DNA of 64,000 nt from NCBI RefSeq assembly GCF_004379255.2, contig NC_056041.1:1922001-1986000 (forward strand), read 5' to 3'. Position numbers and translations under genes: made by a program. The notes beneath the pieces are model-generated. The model had not been told where the DNA came from and did not search any database. It saw only the letters and a list, made by a program, of their open reading frames with translations. The DNA comes from Salvia splendens (taxonomy: Eukaryota > Streptophyta > Magnoliopsida > Lamiales > Lamiaceae). This document shows positions 12,514-24,104 of the stretch, piece after piece (position 1 is the first letter of the stretch; the number at the start of each line of letters is the position of its first letter).

Positions 12514-12984
12514 GTCCGTTTTCTCGATCTTGTTCAATGCTGTTGCCGATTGGTTTTGTTTTCCAGTATTTAATTAGCTTAACGTGCGCGCGCGCACACA
12601 CCAATTTAAGTGGAATTGTTTGAACTTTTGAATATTCGCGTGCTCTAATCTGAAGTTTGTACTCATTTTTATGGATGCTGCGTATAGTTTATCACTTGTA
12701 CATGTTTTAATTGTAGATTTGTGTTTTGCTTGTATGGAGATTTGGCAATTTTTGCACTTGCTAGAGCATTGAATAGTTCTGTTAGTTTACTGATGAATTG
12801 AAGCTGATTCCTTGCATTGCCTTCATTATTAGTTCAATGGAGTTATGGAAGATTGTAACTAGATTCATTGTGTCTGGAGTTTGTGGAACCGTATGGATTA
12901 TGATGCCTCTGTTTAACCTTTAATGATTTTTACTTGTAATGCCTTGGATTGGATTTGTTTTTAGTTGTGTTCTATTTTCTGTAG
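12514..12984 (+). other. Probable 5' UTR intron of the methyltransferase gene
   Basis: A donor (AAG|GTCCG) at 12514 and a strong pyrimidine tract plus TAG acceptor ending at 12984 frame a 471-bp intron. It ends 18 bases before the ATG. Its T-rich body and a short GC/CA dinucleotide run near 12587-12600 fit a non-coding leader intron. Confidence 0.55.
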
Positions 12985-13002
12985 TTGAGTAGGGGAATAG
13001 TG

Positions 13003-16000
13003 ATGGCAGCCACACCGAGCTCTGGAGTAAGTGTTAGTGAGAATCAACAAACACAGCATTCGAAAATTCAAATATATGCACCTTCCAATGATGAAGTATC
13101 GGCTTTTTGGAGAGGTTGGTACTTCTTTAGCCTCTCTAAATTCTCGTTTAGTTGAGGTTTGCGTCTTGATTAAGCCGGTATTATTTGTTGGCAGATAAGT
13201 ACGAAAAAGATGCCAAGAAATACTGGGATATCTTTTATAAACACCACCAGGACAAGGCAAGTCTCTAATACCAATGCAATTTCATGAGCTTAAGAAAAAG
13301 AATAGTTGTGTTTGTTGTTTTATCATGTATGGGCCTTCTCCATTGTTTCCAAAACGTATAAATTGGTTACATGATCGCTCGTCTGCAGTGCTTGAATGAG
13401 CAAGAAACGAAAAACTGATCAATTACTCGCACTTCCTTTAAGGTGCTTCGCTTGTGATAGTTGATACTAGTTTTTGGTTTTCATACTCTGTAGTTCTTTA
13501 AGGATCGTCATTATTTGGGCAAGGAATGGGGACACCACTTTTCTGTAAGTACAAATGATAGTGATTTGGTTCCGTTGAATGAAACTGTAGGTTGTAATTA
13601 GTTTGTTTCGTTTGTTTTTGCAGAGAGAAGGAAGAACAGTGGTTCTGGAGGTATATCTTCTCAATTTACTAGTTTGATTTGAATTTATTACTCGTATTTG
13701 ATTTTAATACCAGACCAGTTTGGTTTTCCTTGTGAGGTTTTTGATTGATAATTTTGGATGGTTGCCTACCAGGTTGGTTGTGGAGCTGGAAACACTATCT
13801 TTCCTCTGCTTGCGACATATCCAGATTTATTTGTACATGCTTGCGATTTTTCGCCCCGTGCTGTGAATCTGGTAAAGGTAAGATCTTGAGAGAATGACAC
13901 CATAAGTTTTGGCTTCTAATACTCTCTTCCGTGACATGGTTCACTATTTGCAATTGCCAACAAACTTCTGTAGACTGCAGAGAAAGATGTTCAACTAATC
14001 CATCTTTTGCCTCTCAAATTGATTGATTGTTTATAACTCGTAATATTTCAATGTCATTTTAGACGCACAAGGAGTTCACAGAGGCCAAAGTCAATGCATT
14101 TGTCTGTGATCTTACTGCTAATGATCTATGTGCTCATGTTACTCCTTCCTCGGTGGACATTGTGACAATGGTAATAGTTTCTTTTGATCTTTCTCAATCT
14201 TGGGTTGCACAGTTGCACCCTCGCACATTTTTGAATAAATTTTACTTGCATAAATAAGTATGTTGAATTTGTTTTATGTTGGCTCACAGTCAAAGCAGAT
14301 TCACTTATTTTGTTTACATGCTGCTGTATAATTTGCACGCTGACTAACTTTTTAAGCAGATATTCGTTTTGTCTGCAGTTTCCCCGGAAAAGATGCCAGC
14401 AGTGATGCAAAATATCAGAAAAGTTCTCAAGGTGAGTACTCAATTTACATACTGTCTGTGACTGGTGAAGTCTTGTGCTTAATTTCTCTAACAACACATA
14501 TTTTTAATGTGCAGCCAAATGGCCGTGTACTATTTCGTGATTATGCTACTGGTGATCTTGCTCAGGTGGGGACTAGTCCAAATGTGCTAAGTAGTTTTGG
14601 ATTCTAGTTGATATTTTCAACCATAGATAGAAATCGGTTTTATCGTATGACTATGCTGCAATGTTACTAACAGCATATTATGGCAATATTGACAGGAACG
14701 GTTCACTGGAAAGGAACAGAAGATTAGTGAGAACTTCTATGTTAGGGGTGATGGCACTGTGAGTTTCTATTCGTTTGGGTTAATGTTTCTCAAGGTTCTA
14801 CGAATAACATCGATTTCTCATATATTTGATCTACTCTGGTGCTAGAGAGCTTTCTACTTCTCAGACGAGTTCTTGGAAAATCTTTTGAAAGGAAACGGGT
14901 TCAGCATGGAAGAACACGTCTTGTGTTGTAAGCAAGTGGAAAACAGATCGAGAGAGATAGTAATGAATCGGTGAGACTTATTCATTTTTTTGGGAATTTC
15001 TTGCTAGAAAAGCATGCGTTCATGTTATATTAAAAGTTTACAACATCAAATTACAGGCGGTGGGTGCAAGCTGTGTTTCGCCCAGCTGAGACCAATGGTA
15101 TTTGTGGTGGAGATGCTCCGGCCCAAGCTGGCCAAATACAACAAGATTGTGATAAACGTGAAGATGGTATCCAGGCGACTGAAATTGATATGTCAGAGGG
15201 GATGGCTGTGGAAATGTTTGGTGCCTCACCTTCCATTAAAGAGGTACTGGACCACCACTACCTTCTTTAACTCACAGGCATGTCTTTTGTAATTGCATGA
15301 TCTAATCCAAATGATTATTCCTTTTTCTCGTAGAGTCATGAGGTGTCCGTACACGACTACACGTTCAAGATAAATTTGCTCTCAGGAGAGTTTCAGCACA
15401 CCTGCGCATCAACCGGCTTGATGCTGTGGGAATCAGCAAGGCTGATGGCATCCGTCCTTGCCACGAATCAGAATATCGTTGCAGGGAAACGGGTTCTCGA
15501 ACTCGGATCCGGATGCGGAGGGATCTGTCCCATGATAGCTGCTGCATCGGCTGATCTTGTAGTCGCCACAGATGGGGACACTAAAGCAATTGATCTATTG
15601 AAAGAAAATGTAGCATCAAACCTCAAATCATCACCACCATCATTGCATATCAAGAAACTCGAGTGGGGGAATCGAGAAGATATACAGGCGATCAAGCAAC
15701 TGAACGAGGAGGGTTTCGACGTCATAATCGGGACGGATGTCACGTACGTCTCTCAGGCGATCGTACCGTTATTTTCTACCGCCAGAGAACTGATTTCAAC
15801 CAGCAGCAGATGCTCAGGAAATAACAAAGAGCCTCCTGCTTTCATCCTCTGCCATGTTTTCCGTCGAGTCGACGAGCCGTCCATACTCTCGGCAGCATCT
15901 CAGTGTGGCTTCGAGCTCGCTGACAGGTGGTCCGACAAGACCCCTAGCAGCTCGGTACAAGGCATAATCGAAACGTGGTTCGCCACAAGCCCTTACCGTG

Positions 16001-16044
16001 TTCCATCTGCGGCACTTAATATCATGCTCTTTCGCCTTGCATAG
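13003..16044 (+). CDS. Two-domain methyltransferase (METTL2/6-type tRNA m3C plus METTL21-type)
   Basis: The protein joins two Rossmann-fold SAM methyltransferases. Exons: 13003-13114, 13195-13256, 13494-13544, 13624-13650, 13773-13877, 14063-14170, 14360-14431, 14515-14565, 14696-14758, 14846-14970, 15057-15243 and 15334-16044, giving 557 aa. The first domain (about residues 30-280) has the SAM motif LEVGCGAGNT and the ACDFSPRAV stretch of METTL2/6/8 enzymes, which make 3-methylcytidine at tRNA position 32. The second (about residues 330-557, mostly the last exon) has VLELGSGCGG, as in METTL21-type protein lysine methyltransferases. Arabidopsis At2g26200 has the same fusion. tRNA activity is inferred from family; the target of the second domain is unknown. 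The second intron has a GC donor. Confidence 0.9.
13257..13493 (+). other. GC-AG intron in the methyltransferase gene
   Basis: Exon 2 ends GACAAG and is followed by GCAAGT, a perfect minor-class GC donor context. The intron ends ...CTGTAG before TTCTTTAAGG. Joining here restores the conserved HHQDKFFKDRHYL frame. The nearest GT would add four bases and break the frame. Confidence 0.85.
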
Positions 16045-17480
16045 ATGATTATGTGATTCGAACGTACTATATATAGTGTTGTTATTTTACATTTTGTGAT
16101 GAAATTAACCATTTTTGTGTACAAGTTTTGAGACTTTGTATTGAGGTTCATTTTGGTTGTAATTTAAATTCAAGGACATACTGTACTATGTTTTCAGTTA
16201 TAGTTAGGTTGAATTATTTTGTCTTTTATAGTTTGGAGCACCAATTCAAAATCAGTAATTAAATTTTCTTGTAATTTCATTTCCAGTTCAAGAAAAAACA
16301 TAGCTACATCATAGCAAAAATCCTACTATTTCAATCTTAATTTATCACAATTCTAAGTGCGTGTATTTGTTTTTTGAAGATACAACAGCTTCTATTTTTA
16401 TATCAAAGTGCATCTGCAAAACTAGGGTTTCATATATTATTAATCAACATTGCCACGATGACCATCAATTCAATTTCAAATTTGTACGAAAAGAAATAAT
16501 TATTGAATTTCAAATACAATAAAGTCCTGGAGAAAACAAAACCAACTTTGATGCAATACAATGAACTTTTGACTAAAATTCATGAAAATTTGAAAAAAAT
16601 CAATTAAAGAATTCCAAAGTGTAACTAAAGCAGTGGTCCAAACTCTGTAAAATGAATGTAGCTCTAGTGCTGAGCTCCCATTATCGTAGAGATCATATGC
16701 TAATCTTATTTGAACACTTTGCTATTAATTAATAAATATAAGTACACAATTAATGCTAATTGATCTCAGCAAATAAAGGGCTTTATTTTCTTTTGTGATG
16801 AACAAGGGTTTCCTATCATCCTTAACCTATACAAAATAACAGTATTATTTTAATTAAGCATTAGCAGGAGTTTATAACAGTAACAGATATGATTTGATAT
16901 GTGATTATCTTGCAAACTAAAACATATTTAAATAAACAATTATAGGTGTTTGCTTTCTTAGATAAAATAGAACCAAGATATAATCTATGATTAAGTTGTG
17001 AGATTATATTAGTTAGAGAGAGTTAGCTATGCTAAATTAACTAATTATCACATGATTATCCATCTAGGATTAAATTGTGGGATTCAATCGATGATTAAGT
17101 TGTTGGATTCAATCTCATGAACCAAACGCAATATACATTTTAATCTCAAGATATAATTTTGCCTACCGAACACCCTCATAGTATATAAATGATAATGCGT
17201 GGGCCAAAAGATTAAGGAATCATAAACTCATCGTCTCAAATTACAATTGATACAACAACCAAAAAGGAGCTAATTATATATGGAAACAAAGACCATCTAC
17301 AATTTTATAATGTATTTAAAAACTTGATTGATCATATTAAATAACCTAGCTAGGAACCCTTTTGTGTTGAAATAAGGTTGTCCCTTCAGATTCTTCAATA
17401 TCCATTAAAATATGATAAAAAGAAGTTCTTGCATTTGATCACAAAATCAAGAATTCAAGAGTATCAATTGAATCTCTTCT
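16045..17480. other. Spacer between the methyltransferase gene and MIR156
   Basis: AT-rich sequence holding the 3' UTR of the methyltransferase and then the 3' side of the minus-strand MIR156 unit. A probable MITE sits at about 16945-17175. No other coding region is supported. Confidence 0.4.
16945..17175. mobile_element. Probable short MITE with GGTGTTTG-type ends
   Basis: The left end GGTGTTTGCTTTCTTAGAT and right end GCCTACCGAACACCC are imperfect inverted copies. The interior repeats an ATGATTAAGTTGTGGGATTC-like unit, a layout common in Tourist-like MITEs. I cannot confirm a target duplication. Confidence 0.4.
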
Positions 17481-17920
17481 CTTAATCTGCAGCTGCAAGT
17501 TTTTCCTTGTCACAAAGAAAACACATAATCATTAGTCATTAAACATACATATATTTGCTCAGAACAAAGTGTTTTTTCTCTCTTTCATGTTAGTTATTCG
17601 GAAAACCAAAATGAAGAGAAAGAGACAACTTTCATGTCAATTTCATCCACAAATGGTGGAGGCAAAAATTAATTAAAGAGATAGCGATAAAAAAAAAATG
17701 GAAACAAAGTTTTAATTAGTGCAAATTATTAGCCCCCACTAGATTCAAGTGAAGATGACTGATTGTTATATTTAAAAGAAATACTACTCCACTAGATTGC
17801 AAACTTCATGACTAAGACTAGCTGATATCTTAAGATAATTTGTTTTGTTTTTTAACTAAAAAAATTAGGAAAAATCAAATAATTAAACACGAATGAACTA
17901 CAAGAAGATCAACTTCTCAC

Positions 17921-17951
17921 CAGCTCCCATCACCGAATCAGTCAAAAATTT
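17921..17951 (-). ncRNA. Possible 31-nt middle exon of the MIR156 primary transcript
   Basis: On the minus strand a GCAGCAG acceptor precedes 17951 and an AGCTG|GTGAGA donor follows 17921. Upstream, a donor ACTG|GTATTG ends a first exon at 18058. A candidate last exon begins near 17495 after ACTTGCAG. Plant MIR156 primary transcripts are often spliced downstream of the hairpin. The exon chain is inferred from splice consensus only. Confidence 0.35.
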
Positions 17952-18344
17952 CTGCTGCGAGAAATGGGCACAATCAAGCAATTGTGATTGATGTAAATAT
18001 ATTAACAAATTCAAGATATATATCTATAAAGGAAAAGTGCATAAAAAAGATCAATACCAGTAGAGTTGCTAACACCATCTCCTTGAAACTGAATTAGGAC
18101 TTTTTCCCAAAAAAAGTGGAAAAACTCAAATCCACAAAACCCTAAATCAAGATTTGAACACAACACATAAAAAAGCCCTAATTAGCCTGTCAGTAACCCT
18201 GTTGTTAAAAAATTCATTCAAAATAACAATAAAAAAAAAAAGAAAACAAAAACCATTTTGCCTAATCAAGAAAATTAACATCCTGCATCAACCCTTACAA
18301 GCCCAACTCAACAAAAAATCACATAGGTTGAAAAAAAATATGCA

Positions 18345-18400
18345 TATATATATATATAGTTTATGTGTGTGTGTGTGGGGGGGGGGGGGAGAGAGAGAGG
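18345..18400. repeat. Compound microsatellite (AT, TG, G-run, GA)
   Basis: A run of AT repeats, then GTGTGTGTGTGTG, then 13 G residues, then GA repeats, directly beside the MIR156 hairpin base. In the minus-strand transcript it reads as a CT, C and CA tract just 3' of the hairpin. Likely highly variable in length. Confidence 0.85.
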
Positions 18401-18503
18401 GTGGGGTGACAGCAAGAGAGTGAGCACACATAGCTTCAAGCATGAACAATTCATGCAAGAAAACACCATTTGTGCTCACTCTCTTCTGTCACCTCCCTTA
18501 CCC
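18400..18503 (-). ncRNA. MIR156: MIR156 precursor hairpin
   Basis: On the minus strand the 5' arm contains TGACAGAAGAGAGTGAGCAC (18491-18472), identical to canonical plant miR156. The opposite arm (18427-18407) is almost perfectly complementary, with a single extra base making a bulge. The lower stem extends through GGGAGG opposite CCCCACC, and the loop is about 40-45 nt including a small GCATGAA...TTCATGC inner stem. This matches the compact MIR156 foldback. miR156 guides cleavage and repression of SPL transcription factor mRNAs and holds plants in the juvenile phase. The complementary strand would carry an extra base in the miRNA, so minus is the coding strand. A TATA box lies 181 bases upstream. 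Position next to COG8, DUF3511 and NIPA9 genes matches what I recall of Arabidopsis MIR156e. Confidence 0.96.
18472..18491 (-). ncRNA. miR156: Mature miR156
   Basis: A 20-nt sequence, TGACAGAAGAGAGTGAGCAC, on the 5' arm of the hairpin, identical to the conserved plant miR156. Targets are expected to be SPL mRNAs. Confidence 0.96.
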
Positions 18504-18547
18504 TTATGTATTGAACAGATTCCATTCACCTAAAATCAAAACTCCAA

Positions 18548-18586
18548 TTAATTTCTTGAAGAAAAAACCCACCCCTCAAAACTCAT
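18548..18586 (-). CDS. Short upstream ORF in the MIR156 primary transcript (possible miPEP)
   Basis: Between the predicted transcription start and the hairpin, the first ATG on the minus strand opens a 12-codon reading frame (MSFEGWVFSSRN) ending at TAA. Some plant primary microRNAs encode small peptides from such positions. Nothing in the sequence shows that this one is translated; chance is quite possible. Confidence 0.2.
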   Translation of the reverse strand: MSFEGWVFSSRN

Positions 18587-18683
18587 ACACTACTTGTTTA
18601 CTATACTATACTATACTATGGAAAAAGAGAGAAGAGTAGTTGAGATATTTGGGTGTGAGGGAAAATGGTGAAGTATGTATGGG

Positions 18684-18691
18684 ATTATATA
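18684..18691 (-). promoter_or_regulatory. TATA box of MIR156
   Basis: On the minus strand the sequence CTATATAATCCC lies 181 bases upstream of the hairpin edge, which would place the start of transcription near 18655. It has the form of a strong Pol II core promoter. Confidence 0.7.
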
Positions 18692-18699
18692 GGAGAGCA

Positions 18700-19842
18700 A
18701 AGTTTAACGGTTCACATCAGCAATGACCTTTGGAATAAATGTGGGTTTATCTTTTTATTGGCCTCTCACATTATTTTATTGCTGTAGAAACCCCAGCTGT
18801 CACATTTTCACACACACTATTAGTAATGTGTGTGTTATCACCTTCCCAAACAAGAATATATGCATATCTATGTATGTATGTATGTATGTATGTATGTGTG
18901 TCACTTATCTTGCTTTTGATGCTATATTAGGTGAAATGTATCATGTATTTATAGTAGCCGAGTCATAAATTTCACGTTATGGGACCAAATAGATGTTTCA
19001 CAACTTTCTCCGTAACATTTATTTCAAAATTATAACACTATAAATTAAACTCAACTTACAAAAATACAAATCTTTAAAATTCATATTTTTACTAGTACTA
19101 TAAAAACTAAAGCTAGGGTATAAGTTTTTTTACAATTCTAAGTCTAACTAATTAAATAACAATAATTTTTCTATTGTAATGTTAACATTAAATTACCAAA
19201 ATACAAGTATTAAATATATAACGAAAAAAGTGGCACCAGCATTTTGAACCCTAATCTTTTATTACTCTAATAGAATATGATCAAATAAGTTTCATTTAAT
19301 TTAGTAGATAAAACATGTAGTAAGTCTTCTATTTTGGGAAATGATAATATGTATTCTATATACATTATCACCCTCAAGGCAAATTTGTTACTACTAAGAA
19401 TTAAAAAAACATTAAGACATGTAATTTTATTGATATGTGGCATAATAATTTATGAAGAGAAATTGTATCAGAAGCCACAATTCTTGTTACACATACCAAT
19501 GCTTCTTGTAATTCTAAATGTTTTACCAGCCAATGCAGATGGTGGCCTTCTGCATCTCTAAATCAGACCTAATTAAATAAAAGTATGAATTGTTCAATTC
19601 AAGATTGAAACCAATATTTATTTTCTTGTCTACGTGATAGGGTGGTCAACTCTGCGCGTGAATTTTGAAATCTGTTCGGATTTATTTATTTATTTATTAA
19701 TTTATGTATAGTAGTCACGACGAAATTAATTATACAGTACTGCCATAAATCTGTTCGGATTTATTTATTTATTTATTTATTCATTTTAATTAATCTTCAT
19801 ATCACAACCAATTATTGTATCTATATTTCTATTTAAAATAAT

Positions 19843-19882
<40 letters not shown>

Positions 19883-22800
19883 AAAGAGTGTTGTATAAAT
19901 AAGTTCATGTGAACACACGTGACGTATATCCAGACTTATCAATACTTCTTTTGCATATATCTTGATTCATGGGTCATGGTTATCCAAAACATAATATATG
20001 AGAACTTTATATATATTACTGCACACATTAATAAGATAACTTAGAGTTTTTATGAAAATTCTTTGGTGCCATTGAAATCATATGAACAATTTGTAGTGAC
20101 ATGCATAATATATAGTATGATCAAATTAAATGAGAATCAATTTTTAAATAAGAACCAAGAACCAATATCTGTCATAGTAATTTTGTACAGATTCTAACAA
20201 AATTCTATATTCATATAGCCATATAAAAAAATATTATATGGTTATTTTAAAATGATTTTTGTTATGAGTTATGATGATATTTCTGAATATATTGTCTAAA
20301 TGTTGATATATTATGTATTTTTAGTTTGGAAAATGTTTTGTTGTTAATATTTGAAAACAAAAGCACTACGATAGACTCAGAACTCGTGACTTTTCAGATA
20401 TTAAAAAACACTATTGGAATGGCGTCTAGTGGAGAAGGGGATATGCCATATGACTAATCCGATTAATTAAATCATTCCTAAACCATATCTCATACTGAAA
20501 TGTAAATAATATATATGTCCATCCACTCAAATCAAAGAATTTTTTGTAACACATATCAATATACAATTATACTAGCTAGCTAAGCTATCTACAGCTAGCT
20601 AGGAACAAAAGAAGGGTATAAGTGTTAGACTTTGATAAAAAAAAAAGAAATGGAAATATTATGAAACTCTAGAAGATAGATAGATTCTCCCTCCTAAGTC
20701 TCCTTTCTCCTTCTCCTTTGAATGTCGATTGAACATTTCCACAAAATGGGATCCCACTTTTTCAGTTGCCCTAAAATTCCATTTTTAGTGATTGATGAGG
20801 TCAATATTATTTACATTTTATTTTTATATTCTTTTTGGTTGAGAAAAGCGGTCGATATTTTCTAGAGTTTTTTTTTCAATTTTTTTACTTGTGCAACTTT
20901 ATTAATCGATCCTCATGCATGACGTCGTTGCATAATTTTTGTAGTGGAATTTCACGAAGCTGAATTTGTTTAATGACCGCTCACTTAATTAGTACTATTT
21001 CACATTATAATTTTAGTTTATTGAATTGGATGAAACCTCATGAGTATCGGAAATAATTGAATAATTTATACTAATAAAGTTACACACTAGATAGACGGAT
21101 GAGATTTAGTAGTCCAACTTTTAGTTTGAATTTGGTACTACTAATCAATAGTTTTCCGCACAAAATTAGGATATACTCCTACAGTCCTACTAATAATTTG
21201 TATAGAATTTATTGTTATATTTACTGGAAAAAAATTAATAATTTAGAGTAGGGTATATATTTTCATAAAATTTTGAAATTTTCAAATAAATATTAACTAT
21301 GATGTAATTATAGTATAATTAAGTATATTGTTTTTATAAAAAATATAAAATGGCTAGGACATAATACATGGGACACTAGATCCCATCCAATAAATAAATA
21401 CCAATAAGTTGTAGGATAAATAAAGTATAAGATTTTTTTGTGTAGATTGACTTTAACTTTATGAAAAGAGATGAATAATAGTAATTATAAGTTAAACAAC
21501 AAATAAATAAATAAAGTGACTATTAATGAAGCGGCGATGAACAAATCGTAGATCGACATGAGTGGTATACCACCATGCGTAGATCTCTAAAGCAGCTTAA
21601 AGTATATATGCTTTTCATTAATTCATTAATTTAATAATTAAATACCATATTTAAATAATAAATTATTGATGTAAGAATATGTTCCAAATCATCTATACAA
21701 AAGGCATGTAGTGCAGGGTGGTATCCCCCCACCCACAAAAAAACCCCAACGGGGGAACCCATAATAACTCGATATAATTGGTTGGTTCAATAATCCCAAT
21801 TATTATCCTTTTAATAATACCAATAAAATTATTGAAATATGCCCGTCTTGATTATGGACAGCCATATTGATTTGTTTGATAATCACTAAACTTTTCTTAT
21901 ATAGATAAGAAAAATCTTTCTCTTGTATGTGTAATTAATTGTGTCTCTTGTTCGATAATATACTAAATATGGAACTATTATAAATTTCAATCCAATTTAT
22001 TGTAAGTATAAAAAATAGTCCAACCAGTAAGGCAGTGTGAAAGACCGAAAGATGGTTTAAAAGAGTTATGATCAATGAGACGACACACAAAAACAAAATA
22101 TAAATAATATCCTCGACAAATCAAAAGCTTAGTCCACGCTAATAACATCATCAAAAGATCAAGCGGGATGAAAACCACAATCACAAATGCAAAGGATAGG
22201 TAAACCGAACCAATATACCCGAATTGGAGGAAAGGGCATAAGCTAGGTTGGTTGCTAGTTAGATTAGATATGAAAGTGGGTTTAGTTAGGGTTGGATTAT
22301 CTAACAATCCATGTGATTAAAGAAGTTGATCATTGGCACACAAGTAGTATTAAATTAATTGATTATTGTACTTTAATTTGGAATAGAACTTGGTGATGCA
22401 ATGATGCTATATAGTGGAAACTTAGGGCATTAATTAATTATTATAGTTAAGTATAGGTTTAAGAGGCTTTCCTTATTTGGAATGAATTTAATCAATGAGG
22501 TGGCATATAACTTGCCTTTTCTAGAATCCTATTCAAGTGTATTTCTCGATTTTAAGTGATGTCGCATCATAATTTTCTTGATGATTATCATATTATCTTT
22601 GGGAACTCTAGCTATCATGATCATTTAATAGATAAGCCTCCACTTTATTGTGGATTATATTATACGTGTTATACATAAAAATCTGCATTATTCTTGATAT
22701 TTTTATTCTTTTGAATTAAAAATATGATGCTATATATAATTTCATTTCAAGCAATGACTGTACGCATGTAGACTCGTTGGGATCGACTGTTATGGACTCT

Positions 22801-23800
22801 AATGTTTTATATTTGTTATGAAAAGTAATTGGTGTGGAATTTATATGTTAAATGAAATCTCTTAAATGAACCAATTGTGACCAATGAAGAAGTATAGCAG
22901 CTGACTCAGAGTGGTGGTTTATCAAAGGAACCAGTGTAAATTATTGATCGACATTCATAAAAAATGGCAAACAAAATAAACAAAAAGATGATTGGTAAGT
23001 GGGATCCAAATAATTTTAGGGATAGGAATCTTTTCATATATAGATAAGGAAAAATAATAGTAGTATATTTTGATTGGTCTAAAGGTGTTGGTCACAATTC
23101 AAGTTTGCTTCTTCACCTTTCACTTTCGGCGATGAGAGAATGTCTTTGCGTGGGACGTTGATGCACTCATCACCTCCACGTGGCAGCATCACACTCCTTT
23201 TCTTGGTGGCTGCAGCCCATCCACTAGATCACTCTTTATTTTAATCAACATTTCAATCTTAGAAATAAAATAAATGGACAATAGTAGTAATATGTATGTA
23301 AATCATAAGTTTTGATCAAACTTGGATCGATTATAAATTATGAAATCAAAATATTAAATCATAAAATTATAATTTTCTCTTAATTTTCACACTATTTATA
23401 CAAAACAACACCTTTAAATAATATTCAAAACAACACTGTTATGTTAAAATAATACTATTGAACATCTAATGTGTTTTAGAAAGAAAGTATCTTTTCAAGA
23501 TTTTGTTAAACTTGGCTTACATTTTAATAAAATAGTGGTGTTTTGAGCATTAATAAAAGATACTAGTATCCTTTCATACACGGATGAGACAATCATATAC
23601 AGAAAAATTACTATAATTTTATGGTTTAATATACTGTATATGTTAAAGGCATAAAATAATTTCATGCAATTAAAAATTAATTTTATGGAATTTAAGTATA
23701 AGTTCAAAACTATGATTCCAATTTTCAAGTCATACCATATAAGAATGGGACTCAATGGACCCATTATAGAAGAATTTTAATTCTCCAAATATAATTAATA
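18700..23800. other. AT-rich spacer upstream of MIR156
   Basis: About 5 kb without a supported gene; the first part should contain MIR156 regulatory sequence. It holds an ATGT microsatellite (about 18866-18901), two GGATTTATTTATTTATTTAT copies (19678 and 19758), a long AT run (19845-19880), and several ACGT cores near 23150-23185. An open frame at 21987-22307 has no family features. Nothing else is recognised. Confidence 0.45.
19845..19880. repeat. AT dinucleotide microsatellite
   Basis: An uninterrupted run of about 18 AT units in the spacer upstream of MIR156. Confidence 0.9.
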
Positions 23801-24104
23801 AGGGCCTTGAGTGGGCCCCATGAAAATTTGGTCCTTCATCATAATTGTAATATTGATTAAATACGTCCCGACTTGGGCCTTACAACTAACCCATATGAAT
23901 GTAATGGGCTCATTCAATGGCCCAATCATTACGACGACGAATTTCACATTTTCACTAAAACGACGTCGTTGCCCAACTTTTTTCTCTCTTCAGCTTCTCT
24001 CTCGTCATGAACAACGAGTAGTAGATGAAGGGAGTATGGGAATTGTGGGGAAACGTCGCGATTCAACCAAAAATCCTAAACGTCTCAAAATTCTGTATTT
24101 CAAG

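Noticed and set aside
18361..18400. Possible G-quadruplex or telomere-like repeat
   Set aside because: It is a compound microsatellite with a mononucleotide G run, not a structured GGG repeat; quadruplex formation cannot be judged.
18288..18479. 63-aa minus-strand frame across the MIR156 hairpin
   Set aside because: It reads through the microRNA loop, star strand and microsatellite; the hairpin explains the sequence better.
19334..19561. 75-aa plus-strand frame ending ANADGGLLHL
   Set aside because: The end looked protein-like, but the rest is AT-driven and no family or splice context supports it.
21987..22307. 106-aa minus-strand frame
   Set aside because: Hydrophobic AT-driven frame without motif, splice context or promoter; no family recognised.
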